A DNA stretch of 64,000 nucleotides, from contig NZ_WNDO01000017.1 in NCBI RefSeq assembly GCF_009912395.1, positions 1-64,000 of the forward strand, in the 5' to 3' direction. The DNA comes from Luteibacter sp. (GTDB lineage: Bacteria; Pseudomonadota; Gammaproteobacteria; Xanthomonadales; Rhodanobacteraceae). Shown here piece after piece: positions 17,963 to 26,416 of this stretch; positions within the stretch are counted from its first letter, which is position 1, and the number at the start of each line of letters is the position of its first letter. The notes beneath the pieces were generated by a model, which searched no databases, was not told the origin of the DNA, and saw only the letters and a program-made list of their open reading frames with translations. Both the position numbers and the translations under genes were made by a program.

Positions 17963-20382
17963 GCGTACGACACCGTCGCCATCACATTGCGACGCAGGCC
18001 CCAGCGGCAACCGATCGCCGTGCAGACGGATACATAGCGCTTGTCGAGCAGGTTCGCCGCGTTCACGGCGAGGCGCCAGCCATCGAGCGCGGTATGGGCG
18101 CGACCCAAGTCGTATCGAACCATCGCATCGATGGTGGTGTAGGACGGGATGCTCACCGCATTGGTCACCGTGGCGAACGACTTGCCCGTCCAGCGCACGC
18201 CACCGCCCACGCCCAGGCCGCTCAACGCACCGTCGTGCACGGTGTAGTCGGCCCAGACCGAGGCCTGGTGGCCCGGGATGCCCGCCTGCTGGTTGCCCTG
18301 CACCACGAGCGGTGCTCGCGTCAGTTCGCTGTCGATGTAGCTGTATGACGCGCGCACGTTGAAACCGTCCGCGAGCACCGCCGTACCGGAGAGCTCGGCA
18401 CCACGGGAACGAATCTCGCCGGTTTGCGTGTTGAAGTTGGGATGCAGCGGATCGGGCGTGGTGACGTTGCTCTGCGTCAACTCGTAGGCCGACAGGGCGA
18501 TGTAGCTGTCGATGCCGTGCGGCTGGTACTTCACGCCGATCTCTTTCTGCCGGCCCCGGGTCGGCACGAACGCGCTGCCACGGAAATCCGTGCCCAACGT
18601 GGGCTGGAACGACGTGGACATGCTGACGTAGGGCGCCAGTCCGTTGTCGAACAGGTAGGTGACGCCTGCCCGCCAGGTGTTCGCCTGGGTGGTCTGGCGC
18701 GACCACGTACCGCTGATGTGGTTGTCGTTGTCGCTGCGCGCGGCGTCGCGACGCGCGCTCAGCATCACTGACCAGTGACCGATGCGCATCTGATCCTGCG
18801 CATAGGCGCCGAACTGGCTTTGACCCTGGTCGGCATCCTGGAAGCGCGCGGGAATCGCGATGGCCTGGCGGTAATCCGAGTGCAGGATATCCAGCGTGGG
18901 CGCATTGCCCAGACGGGTGAAGTTGTCCCAGAGCAGGCGCTGCATGTCCACGCCAAGCAACAGCGTATGCGTCACCGGACCGGTATCGAAACGGGCCTGC
19001 GCCTGGTTGTCGATGTTGAGCGTGCGCAGCTCCTCGCTCGAGGTATAAGTCTGCCGATTGAGGGTGTGCAGGTCGGCTTGCAGGTTGAGTCCCTGCACCG
19101 AGCTGTAGTCCGTGGTGTTGCGTGCCACGCGCAGGTTCTGGCGGAACCGCCAGGTTTCGTTGAACACATGCTCGAACTCATAACCGAGCTGGTACTGCGT
19201 GCGCTTGAACGATTCGAAACCCGTGTCGCCCGTATAGAAACCACGCGAAATGCGTCCATTGGGATTGGGCAGCAAGGTGCCCTGGTAAGGCAGCATCGAC
19301 CACACACCACCGTCGGGATCATGCAGGTAGCTGGCAAGGATGGTCAGGCGCGTCTGGTCGTCGGGTTTCCAGGTGATCGCGGGAGCGATGGCAACGCGAC
19401 GTTCCTTCGTGTGGTGGGCGTCCAGGTCGGTATCGCGGTAGATACCCGTAAGGCGATACGACCAGTGCCCGCTCTGCCCCAGCGCACCGCCGAAGTCTAC
19501 GTTGGCCTGGCGCCGGGCGTTCGTGCCGAACTGCAACTGCACTTCATGCAGCGGCGTGTCCACCGGGCGCTTGCTGACGATATCCACGATGCCGCCGGGA
19601 GAGGCCTGGCCGTAGAGCACCGAGGCCGGGCCCTCCAGCACGACCGCGCGCTCCATCAGGTACGGCTCCACCTTGGGCACCGCCCAGGTGCCAGACAGCA
19701 TCTTCAATCCATCCAGATACTGGTCCAGCGCGAAACCGCGGGCGCTGATGGTATCCAGGCGATCGTCGTTGTCGTCGCTGATCACCACGCCCGGCGCGTA
19801 GCGAAGCACCGCACGCAGGGTCTGTGCCTGTTGGGCGTCGATCTGGTCGCGGGTGATTACCGAGACGGTCTGCGGAAGCTCGATCAGCGGCGTATCGGTC
19901 TTCGCGCCGGTGGTGGTCCGGTGCGCCACGTAGTTGCCGGTGGTGGCGACGACACGCGTCTCGTCGAGGGTGACGGAACGGCGCGATGGTACCGCCACTT
20001 CCTTCGCCGGGGTCGGCTGGGCGACGGGAACGATGTCGGCGCGGCGCAGGGTGTAACCGCCGCCCGGCGACGGTACGGCCTCCAGGCCCGTGCCCTTGAG
20101 CAGCTCATGCAAGGCCTGCTCCGCCGTCATGGTCCCGCTGACCGCATGGCCCCGCACGTCGCGGGTCTGGTCGCTGGTGAAGGACAGCAGCACGCCCGCC
20201 TGGCGACCGACATGGTTGAGGGCCTGGTCCAACGGTTCGGCGGGCAGGTTCCAGTGGATCGGCGCGGTGGCCTGGGTAGACACCGACTGTCCTATCGCCA
20301 CGAGCGGGACGGAAGCCATGGCCCCCAGGCAAAGGGTGGCGATAGCGCGGGCGAGCGGTGACGGCGACAGGGAGCGGTGCAT
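17956..20382 (-). CDS. TonB-dependent siderophore receptor with STN signalling domain
   Basis: 808 residues from the ATG of MHRSLSPSPLARAIATLCLG; the longer open frame upstream is a shadow of fecR. In order: signal peptide (cut near AIGQS); STN domain (about 45-115, IHWNLPAEPLDQALNHVGRQ), which talks to FecR; plug domain with ELPQTVSVITRDQIDAQQ and the VLYGQASPGGIVDIVSKRP box; and a barrel ending YRKNVMATVSYAW-like with terminal Trp. The overall pattern is that of FpvA/FecA-like ferric-siderophore transducers. It is third in a sigma/anti-sigma/receptor/PepSY operon. The ligand is unknown; a hydroxamate or mixed siderophore is possible. Confidence 0.92.
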   Translation of the reverse strand: MHRSLSPSPLARAIATLCLGAMASVPLVAIGQSVSTQATAPIHWNLPAEPLDQALNHVGRQAGVLLSFTSDQTRDVRGHAVSGTMTAEQALHELLKGTGLEAVPSPGGGYTLRRADIVPVAQPTPAKEVAVPSRRSVTLDETRVVATTGNYVAHRTTTGAKTDTPLIELPQTVSVITRDQIDAQQAQTLRAVLRYAPGVVISDDNDDRLDTISARGFALDQYLDGLKMLSGTWAVPKVEPYLMERAVVLEGPASVLYGQASPGGIVDIVSKRPVDTPLHEVQLQFGTNARRQANVDFGGALGQSGHWSYRLTGIYRDTDLDAHHTKERRVAIAPAITWKPDDQTRLTILASYLHDPDGGVWSMLPYQGTLLPNPNGRISRGFYTGDTGFESFKRTQYQLGYEFEHVFNETWRFRQNLRVARNTTDYSSVQGLNLQADLHTLNRQTYTSSEELRTLNIDNQAQARFDTGPVTHTLLLGVDMQRLLWDNFTRLGNAPTLDILHSDYRQAIAIPARFQDADQGQSQFGAYAQDQMRIGHWSVMLSARRDAARSDNDNHISGTWSRQTTQANTWRAGVTYLFDNGLAPYVSMSTSFQPTLGTDFRGSAFVPTRGRQKEIGVKYQPHGIDSYIALSAYELTQSNVTTPDPLHPNFNTQTGEIRSRGAELSGTAVLADGFNVRASYSYIDSELTRAPLVVQGNQQAGIPGHQASVWADYTVHDGALSGLGVGGGVRWTGKSFATVTNAVSIPSYTTIDAMVRYDLGRAHTALDGWRLAVNAANLLDKRYVSVCTAIGCRWGLRRNVMATVSYAW

Positions 20383-20468
20383 GTACGGATTCCAGGACAC
20401 GATGAAGATGTTTCCTTCCCTGTCCCGCGAGATTCGATATCGGACCACCTTTTTTCGCCAGCCGATGA

Positions 20469-21452
20469 TCAGCCCCGCCGCGGCGCCACGCTCACCCAGT
20501 AGCGCGTCCGGTAGGTCACGGCCACCGGAAGGCTTTTTTCGAGGATCGCGAAGATCCGGTCGGTATCCGCCAGCGGATAGGTGCCCGAGACCCGAAGCGA
20601 CGCCACGCGGCTGTCGCAGGCCACGCGGCCGGGGCGGTAACGCCCGACCTCGGCCACGAAATCCTCCGGGCGCATGTCGCGCACCACCAACATGCTGTCG
20701 ATCCACGCCGTCTCGTCCTCGTCGGCAGGAACGATCGTGCCGATGGCGCTCCCCGTGAACCGCGTGCCCTGACCGGCCAGCACCAGACGCGGATCGGCAG
20801 GCGCCTCCCTTGCCCACACCTGCACGCGCCCCTCCTGGACGGAAAGGCGAGTGGCACCATCCAGGTCGCGCACGCTGAAACGGGTGCCCAGCGGACGAAG
20901 GTGCCCGTTCGGGGTATCGACCTCGAACGGACGCATGTCACCCGGCGGATGCGCCGTGGCGACCATGATCTCCCCACGCAGCAACCGCACTGCACGCCGG
21001 GCGGCATCGAAACGGATATCGATCGCGCTGTCGGTGTTGAGCGTGACCTGCGTGCCATCAGGCAGCCGCACCGCCCGTCGCTCGCCCACGGCCGTGCGTT
21101 CGTCGGCGGCCCAGGCCTGCCAGGGCACCTGGCGTTCCAGCGCCCACATGCTGCCACCGAGGACACCGACGATACCCAAGGTCTTCAATGCCCGACGACG
21201 ACCGGGAGACGCCGGCGCGTCGAGCACCGTCCGCGCCAGCGCGGGCGGCACGGCACGCAGGCGACCGTTCAGCGCCTCGATGCGCTGCCAGGCCCGGCGG
21301 TGCTCCGCATGGGCTTCCAGCCACATCCCCCAGCGGCGACGTGTGTCGTCCGACACCTCGTCCGATTGAAGCTCCACCAGCCACTCCATGGCTTCCCGGC
21401 CAATGGCGGGATCGATGGTGTCGACGGGGGCGGCGGCGTCCCTGGCTGGCAT
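20469..21452 (-). CDS. FecR-like transmembrane sigma-factor regulator
   Basis: 327 residues. The N-terminal cytoplasmic part carries the DUF4880-type segment (EAMEWLVELQSDEVSDDTRR and WQRIEALNGRL). A single membrane segment follows near residue 90 (ALKTLGIVGVLGGSMWALE), then a periplasmic FecR domain (ERRAVRLPDGTQVTLNTDSA, HLRPLGTRFSVRD) and a C-terminal STN-like tail. It should relay receptor occupancy to the ECF sigma factor. It starts 4 bp after the sigma gene stop, consistent with coupled translation, and lies 86 bp upstream of its receptor. Confidence 0.92.
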   Translation of the reverse strand: MPARDAAAPVDTIDPAIGREAMEWLVELQSDEVSDDTRRRWGMWLEAHAEHRRAWQRIEALNGRLRAVPPALARTVLDAPASPGRRRALKTLGIVGVLGGSMWALERQVPWQAWAADERTAVGERRAVRLPDGTQVTLNTDSAIDIRFDAARRAVRLLRGEIMVATAHPPGDMRPFEVDTPNGHLRPLGTRFSVRDLDGATRLSVQEGRVQVWAREAPADPRLVLAGQGTRFTGSAIGTIVPADEDETAWIDSMLVVRDMRPEDFVAEVGRYRPGRVACDSRVASLRVSGTYPLADTDRIFAILEKSLPVAVTYRTRYWVSVAPRRG

Positions 21453-21456
21453 GTCG

Positions 21457-21978
21457 TCAGCCCTGGGCGAAATAACACTGCTGGCCGGCGCGCACGATAT
21501 GGCGCTTCACCGTGGTCACCGACACGCCCAGTTCCGCCGCGATCGCCGCATGGCCAAGCCCGTCGATCTGGCTTAGCAGGAAGGCGCGTCGCACGATGCG
21601 CGGCAGGCCGTCGAGGCGCTGGGCGATGTCGAGCAGGGTCTCCAACACGATGGCCTGCACCTCGGGAGAGGGCACCGCCTCTTCGGGCATGGCCTTCAGC
21701 GTCTCCAGCCAAGCCCGCTCGATGTCCTGCCGGCGGTAATGGTTGGCGAGCACCCGTTGCGCGATCAGCGTCAGGAAGGCTCGCGGCTCACGGACCACCA
21801 CGGATTCGCGTTTGGACAGGATCCGGACGAAGGTGTCCTGTGCGAGGTCATCCGCGTGGTGTCCGTGGCCCAGGCGCCGACGCATCCATCCCAGCAACCA
21901 GCCGTGGTGGTCGCTGTAGAGGTCGTTGACGAGTCCGGGGAGGCCTTGCGGGGACGCCATGGGAGGAACGGTAGCCAT
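21457..21978 (-). CDS. ECF RNA-polymerase sigma factor, FecI type
   Basis: 173 residues. Region 2 is visible around LYSDHHGWLLGWMRRRLG and HADDLAQDTFVRILSKRE. Region 4 helix-turn-helix is GLGHAAIAAELGVSVTTVKRH. These are the features of iron-starvation ECF sigma factors that activate the adjacent receptor gene when FecR signals. A Fur-box-like palindrome lies just upstream of the start, which gives the usual two-layer control: derepression by iron starvation, then activation by ferric siderophore. Confidence 0.92.
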   Translation of the reverse strand: MATVPPMASPQGLPGLVNDLYSDHHGWLLGWMRRRLGHGHHADDLAQDTFVRILSKRESVVVREPRAFLTLIAQRVLANHYRRQDIERAWLETLKAMPEEAVPSPEVQAIVLETLLDIAQRLDGLPRIVRRAFLLSQIDGLGHAAIAAELGVSVTTVKRHIVRAGQQCYFAQG

Positions 21979-21990
21979 CGAGGGGCATCA

Positions 21991-22010
21991 GATGCGAATG
22001 GTTCGCATTA
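21991..22010. promoter_or_regulatory. Putative Fur box in front of the sigma factor gene
   Basis: The sequence GATGCGAATGGTTCGCATTA contains the exact inverted repeat ATGCGAA-TGG-TTCGCAT. This closely resembles gammaproteobacterial Fur sites of the AATGCGAATnnTTCGCATT kind. It lies about 15-30 bp upstream of the sigma-factor ATG, so bound Fur would block transcription or its start. Binding is inferred, not shown. Confidence 0.65.
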
Positions 22011-22190
22011 GTACATATGTAGGGCCGTCCGGCAAGCGAACCGGCACCTGGACAGGGCGCTCAACCCGTCCTGACACGCATCATGGGACCCTCGTGCCTT
22101 GAGACGCATGCGCCATAACTTGAGCATGATGCGCATTCATCATCTCACCGGCGACGGACACACTCTGCTCCTCTCATCAGGAGCCCCACC

Positions 22191-22760
22191 ATGTCCCGTC
22201 TCTTCCAGAACGCACTCAGCCTGTTCGTCCGCACGGAGCGCGTCGGCCCGACGCTCATGCGCCTTGCCATCGCCATCGTCTTCATGTGGATCGGCGCGTT
22301 GAAGTTCGTGCCTTACGAAGCCGACAGCATCACCCCCTTCGTGGCGAACAGCCCGGTGATGTCGTTCTTCTACAACCATCCGACCGAGTACAAGGAGCAC
22401 CTCACGCACGAGGGACAACTCGTACCCGCGCAGCGCGCATGGCAGACGGCGAACAACACCTATGGATTCTCGACCGGTCTCGGCATCGTGGAGTGGACCA
22501 TCGCGCTGCTGGTGCTTTCCTATCCCTTGTCCAAGCGGCTTGGGCTGCTCGGCGCCTTCCTCTCGTTCGGCACCACGCTGGTGACGCTGTCGTTCCTATT
22601 CACGACGCCCGAGGCATGGGTGCCCGCGCTGGGTGACGCGCAGCATGGCTTTCCCTATCTCTCCGGTGCGGGGCGACTCGTGATCAAGGACACGATGATG
22701 CTGGCCGGTTCGTGGGTGATCGGGGTGGATGCGGCCAAGGCGATCCTCGCGCGCAGGTAG
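22191..22760 (+). CDS. DUF417 membrane protein, RclC/YkgB-like
   Basis: 189 residues with about four TM helices (LAIAIVFMWIGALKFVPYEA; VEWTIALLVLSYPLS; LGLLGAFLSFGTTLVTLSFL; a C-terminal helix near MLAGSWVIGVDAA). The motif WIGALKFVPYEADSITPFVA followed by SPVMSFFY is characteristic of DUF417. In E. coli the homolog RclC belongs to the reactive chlorine resistance operon. A ribosome site (CAGGAGCC) precedes the ATG. It stands alone here, without rclA, rclB or rclR, so the same role is only a suggestion. Confidence 0.85.
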   Translation: MSRLFQNALSLFVRTERVGPTLMRLAIAIVFMWIGALKFVPYEADSITPFVANSPVMSFFYNHPTEYKEHLTHEGQLVPAQRAWQTANNTYGFSTGLGIVEWTIALLVLSYPLSKRLGLLGAFLSFGTTLVTLSFLFTTPEAWVPALGDAQHGFPYLSGAGRLVIKDTMMLAGSWVIGVDAAKAILARR

Positions 22761-22789
22761 CAACGAAAGCGTCGCTGGCCGTTACGGAT

Positions 22790-23440
22790 TCAGCGACGCT
22801 TCTGCCGTACCGGCCGCTGGATGACCGCCAGGTATGCCTCACACATCACGATCAATTGCTCGCGCACCCGGATGGCCTCCGACGCAGGAAGGTTTCGTTC
22901 GAATACGTTGCGGACCGCACCGAAGATCGTCGTCAGCAGCGTCAGGTTGACGCCGGGAAGGTCGACGAACGAGGCGTCGGACGCACTGGCGAACAGCGTG
23001 GCCGTCGCCCCATCGACGCGACGAGCGAAGGCTTCGATCAGCGGCTCGTTGTCCAGTTCGGCGACAGAACGGTAGAGCGCGCGGGTCACCTCGGGACGTT
23101 CCATCTTGGCGTCCCAGTAGGTGACCACGATCGCCTCGATCATGTCGCGAACCGGAGCACCATGCTGTTGTTCGCAGGTGGTTTCGATCCTGGCCGCCAA
23201 GACGTCGAGGTAGCTTTCGTTCAAGGCGTAGAACAGCGCCTGCTTGTTCGGGAAATACTGGTACATGCTGCCGACGGAGACACCCGCGCGCTCGGCGACG
23301 CGCGTGGTCGTCAACCGACGCGGCCCGACGGATACCAGAACCTGAATAGCCGCCTCGAAAATGGCGTCCAATGTCGCCTCCGCACGCGCTTGGCGGGGCT
23401 TTTTCCGGGGGTTTAGATCGGGTGGCGGCCTGGCCGGCAT
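22790..23440 (-). CDS. TetR-family repressor
   Basis: 216 residues. The N-terminal HTH is clear (LTTTRVAERAGVSVGSMYQY followed by FPNKQAL). The C-terminal ligand domain resembles TetR_C members found beside short-chain dehydrogenases. It is divergent from the SDR gene at 23510 with a 69-bp gap holding a perfect 14-bp palindrome, so it most likely represses itself and the SDR. The N-terminal Pro/Lys/Arg-rich tail (PPDLNPRKKPRQARAEAT) is common in this group. Confidence 0.9.
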   Translation of the reverse strand: MPARPPPDLNPRKKPRQARAEATLDAIFEAAIQVLVSVGPRRLTTTRVAERAGVSVGSMYQYFPNKQALFYALNESYLDVLAARIETTCEQQHGAPVRDMIEAIVVTYWDAKMERPEVTRALYRSVAELDNEPLIEAFARRVDGATATLFASASDASFVDLPGVNLTLLTTIFGAVRNVFERNLPASEAIRVREQLIVMCEAYLAVIQRPVRQKRR

Positions 23441-23456
23441 AAGCGAATATTTAAAC

Positions 23457-23470
23457 TGAAGGATCCTTCA
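23457..23470. promoter_or_regulatory. Candidate TetR operator between divergent genes
   Basis: TGAAGGATCCTTCA is a perfect 14-bp palindrome centred in the 69-bp gap between the TetR and SDR genes. A position covering both promoters is typical for autoregulating TetR operators. Confidence 0.6.
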
Positions 23471-23509
23471 CATACTAGTCGAAACATCCGACATGGGAAG
23501 GCTTCAAAC

Positions 23510-24235
23510 ATGAGCACCAACCAACGCGTCGCGCTCGTTACCGGCGCAAACAAGGGTATCGGCCTGGAGATCGCGCGCCAGCTCGCGCAGGCGGGTGTCA
23601 TCGTCTTCATCGGTGCGCGGCACCCCGTACTGGGATCGGCGGCCGTCGAAGACCTCGCGACCCAGGGACTGTCCGCGACATTCGTATTGCTCGATCTCGA
23701 CGACCACGTCAGCGCGAAAGCCGCCGCCGACCTCATCCGAGCGCACCATGGGCGGCTCGATATTCTCGTCAACAACGCGGGCATCTTCGACACCACCGAC
23801 GCACCGCCCTCCACCGCCTCGCTGGATGCTGTCCGCCGAACGATGGAAACCAATTTCATCGGTACCCTGGCGGTGACGCAGGCCATGCTTCCCCTGCTGC
23901 GTGCCGCGCCGTCGGCGCGTATCGTCAACGTCTCCAGCTCACTGGGTTCGCTGGTACTCAACGGCGACCCGGCGTCGACCTATTACTCGGCGCAGTTCGT
24001 TGGATACAACGCATCCAAAGCCGCCTTGAACATGCTGACCGTACAACTTCATGAAGAACTTCGCGGGACGTCGATCGCGATCAACTCCGTGAGCCCGGGC
24101 TTTGTCAAAACGGACTTGAATGGCATGCAGGGTACGATGACGGTGGAAGACGGGGCGAGGCTTCCGGTCCGGTACGCACTCCACGACGAAGGCTCAGGCC
24201 GCTTCGTGGCACCGGATGGCGAAACACCCTGGTGA
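23510..24235 (+). CDS. Short-chain dehydrogenase/reductase
   Basis: 241 residues of the classical SDR fold. The Rossmann motif is VTGANKGIGLEIA (about 11-23), then the NNAG strand (ILVNNAGIF), a catalytic Ser in VNVSSSLGS and YNASK as the active-site Tyr/Lys pair. The pattern with NKGIG resembles carbonyl-reductase-like NADPH enzymes. It is probably induced when the divergent TetR regulator is released by a small ligand. The substrate cannot be named. Confidence 0.9.
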   Translation: MSTNQRVALVTGANKGIGLEIARQLAQAGVIVFIGARHPVLGSAAVEDLATQGLSATFVLLDLDDHVSAKAAADLIRAHHGRLDILVNNAGIFDTTDAPPSTASLDAVRRTMETNFIGTLAVTQAMLPLLRAAPSARIVNVSSSLGSLVLNGDPASTYYSAQFVGYNASKAALNMLTVQLHEELRGTSIAINSVSPGFVKTDLNGMQGTMTVEDGARLPVRYALHDEGSGRFVAPDGETPW

Positions 24236-24242
24236 ATGCTTC

Positions 24243-24310
24243 TGTAGGAGCGCGCTTGCGCGCGATCAGGATCGCCGGCACCTTGAATCGCGCGCAAGCG
24301 CGCTCCTACA
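24243..24310. repeat. REP-like inverted repeat, copy B
   Basis: The arms begin TGTAGGAGCGCGCTTGCGCG and end with the exact reverse complement; they are 24 nt long with a 20-nt loop. The element lies between two converging genes, and the stop codon of the quinone oxidoreductase (24306-24308) is inside the right arm. It could end both transcripts. Confidence 0.9.
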
Positions 24311-25313
24311 ACGAACCTTGCCTTACCGAGTCGCTTGAGGGAACCACGTCGATCGCGACCTTGCCGCGAAGGCCATGCGTGCTCCCGTTCTCCAGCAACT
24401 CGTGAGCCTCACCCATACGGTCAAGCGGCAGGATCGCGCCGATCATTGGCTTCACCAGCCCACGTTCGACGAGGCGCGTGAGTGCATCGAGCTTGCCCCG
24501 GTTCTGGCGGGTAAACACGAAGTGGTAGGAGGCGTTACGGCCCCAGGCCTCGATGAGATTCTGGGGTTGCGCGATATCGACGATGCTCACGACGCGACCC
24601 GCATCGGCCAGCACCAACGGGCTTCTCGTGAGCGTATCGCCACCGATCGTATCGAAGACCACGTCGACCCCGTTGCCTCGGGTCATGTCCGCTACGGCCT
24701 CGACATAGTCGACCGACGTGAAGTCGATCGCCTTGTCCGCGCCCAGTGAGCACACGAAGTCATGATGTCGGGCACGCGCGGTCGTGATGACCCGCGCCCC
24801 CATCGCCTTGGCGACCTGGATCGCGATCGTACCGACGCCGCCTGCCCCGCCGTGGATGAGCACCGTCTCGCCCACGGCGAGCTGGGCGCGAGTGACAAAC
24901 GCCTCCCATACCGTCCCGCCCACCAGGGGCAGGCTTGCGGCTTCGATATGGTTGAGGTTCGCGGGCTTGCGGCCCACCAACTCGACATCGGCGACGTGTT
25001 GCTCGGCATAGGAGCCGGCGCCCCCGAAGATCCGTGGCGTGTAGTACACCTCGTCTCCCAGGCTGAATTCCGTCACATGCGAACCGACTTCTTCGATGAC
25101 GCCGGAGATGTCGTGGCCGATGATCGCCGGCAGCGGTACATGGTCCACGTAGTCGCCGCGACGGATCTGGTAATCGAGGGGATTGACCGCCGTGGCATGG
25201 ACGCGCACCCGTACCTGGCGCGGTCCCGGGCGCGGAACAGGAACATCACGCATCTCGAACGCGTCGTAGCTGCCGAAGTGGCGAAGCACGACAGCTTTCA
25301 TGGTCTCGGTCAT
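24306..25313 (-). CDS. Zinc-free NADP-dependent quinone oxidoreductase (MDR family)
   Basis: 335 residues. N-terminal GroES-like domain ([34 protein letters not shown]) lacks the Cys/His zinc ligands of true alcohol dehydrogenases. The Rossmann domain carries [20 protein letters not shown]. The family reduces quinones or enones with NADPH. The stop codon is supplied by a REP-like element, which also encodes the last few residues, so the C-terminus has been altered by it. It is divergent from a LysR gene 188 bp away, which probably controls it. Confidence 0.9.
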   Translation of the reverse strand: MTETMKAVVLRHFGSYDAFEMRDVPVPRPGPRQVRVRVHATAVNPLDYQIRRGDYVDHVPLPAIIGHDISGVIEEVGSHVTEFSLGDEVYYTPRIFGGAGSYAEQHVADVELVGRKPANLNHIEAASLPLVGGTVWEAFVTRAQLAVGETVLIHGGAGGVGTIAIQVAKAMGARVITTARARHHDFVCSLGADKAIDFTSVDYVEAVADMTRGNGVDVVFDTIGGDTLTRSPLVLADAGRVVSIVDIAQPQNLIEAWGRNASYHFVFTRQNRGKLDALTRLVERGLVKPMIGAILPLDRMGEAHELLENGSTHGLRGKVAIDVVPSSDSVRQGSL

Positions 25314-25501
25314 GATCGACAGGCCTTAGGAGTCATGGGGCTCGCATCGTGACGATCCGCCCTGTGCGGCGGTAGCCGGGAGGCGACAGAATCAGCTTCA
25401 AGGAATGCCTGAAAGCCTCGATGACGGGTACCGCGTGACGCGGCACGGTACCTTCGGCGATGATGTCGCCCAGCGGGTCCGCACCAACGAAGCGGGATGC
25501 C

Positions 25502-26416
25502 ATGATGGATTTTGACGACCTGAGCCTGTTCGTTCGGATCGCCCGGCTGGGTAGTATCAGCGCGGCCGCACGCGATCTCGACATCACACCGGCCACGGCG
25601 AGCGCCCGCCTCGCTGCCTTTGAAAAGCGCCTGGGTGCCCGCCTCGTTCACCGCACGACCCGGCTGGCAACGCTGACCGAGGACGGCCGTGCGCTCCTGC
25701 CGCATGCCGAGCATCTGCTGGATATCGCGGCGGTCGCCCAGGCGGCCCTGGGGCGGGGTGCGACAGCCCCCAGCGGGGTGCTTCGGATCGCCGCGCCGTC
25801 CTCGTTCGCGCGACTGCACATCGTCCCCGCGCTACCTGAGTTCACCGCGCGCTATCCCGAGGTCCGGCTGGACATGCGCATCTCCGACAGCATCGTGGAT
25901 CTCGTGGAAGGCGGCTTCGATGTCGCCGTCCGCTATGCCAACCTGGACGACTCCTCGTTCGTGGCGAGGCGACTCGCGCCGGACCGGCGCGTCCTCGTCG
26001 CCTCGCCCGCCTATCTCGAACGCCATGGCCACCCGCGGTCACCGGACGATCTCGACACGCATGCCTGTCTTGCCGTCGGCACGCTCGACCTGTGGACCTT
26101 CAAGGGACCGGACGGCGAAACCATCGCGAAGCGTGTCGCGCCTTCCCTGCGCATCAATGACGGCGAGGCGGTACGCGACGCGGCATGCGCGGGGCTCGGC
26201 ATCGCCCTGATGGCGACCTGGTGTGCCGCCGAGGAGCTTCGCAAGGGTGAGCTCGTTCCCCTGCTCGGCGACTTTCCAACGGTCTCGACACAGACTCTCT
26301 GGGTGATCTACCCAAGCGCACGCGAACTGGCACCGAAGGTACGGGTCTTCATCGATTGGCTCGTCGAACGATTCGGGCCGGAGCCGTATTGGGATCGGGG
26401 ATTGCCCGTTACCTGA
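25502..26416 (+). CDS. LysR-family regulator
   Basis: 304 residues from MMDFDDLSLFVRIARLGSIS. The frame can be extended to 25460, but family members start here. The HTH is SISAAARDLDITPATASARL. The substrate domain follows (GVLRIAAPSSFARLHIVPAL). It resembles the LTTR group with MDRIxxMxxFVxVVE-type starts that regulate adjacent oxidoreductases. Its last 8 bp overlap the end of the converging old yellow enzyme gene. Targets are probably the divergent quinone oxidoreductase and perhaps the flavin enzyme. Confidence 0.88.
   Translation: MMDFDDLSLFVRIARLGSISAAARDLDITPATASARLAAFEKRLGARLVHRTTRLATLTEDGRALLPHAEHLLDIAAVAQAALGRGATAPSGVLRIAAPSSFARLHIVPALPEFTARYPEVRLDMRISDSIVDLVEGGFDVAVRYANLDDSSFVARRLAPDRRVLVASPAYLERHGHPRSPDDLDTHACLAVGTLDLWTFKGPDGETIAKRVAPSLRINDGEAVRDAACAGLGIALMATWCAAEELRKGELVPLLGDFPTVSTQTLWVIYPSARELAPKVRVFIDWLVERFGPEPYWDRGLPVT

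Noticed and set aside
16847..18706. 619-residue version of the PepSY protein
   Set aside because: The first 248 residues are the TonB receptor gene read in another frame; the start at 17962 fits the overlap and the TM helix.
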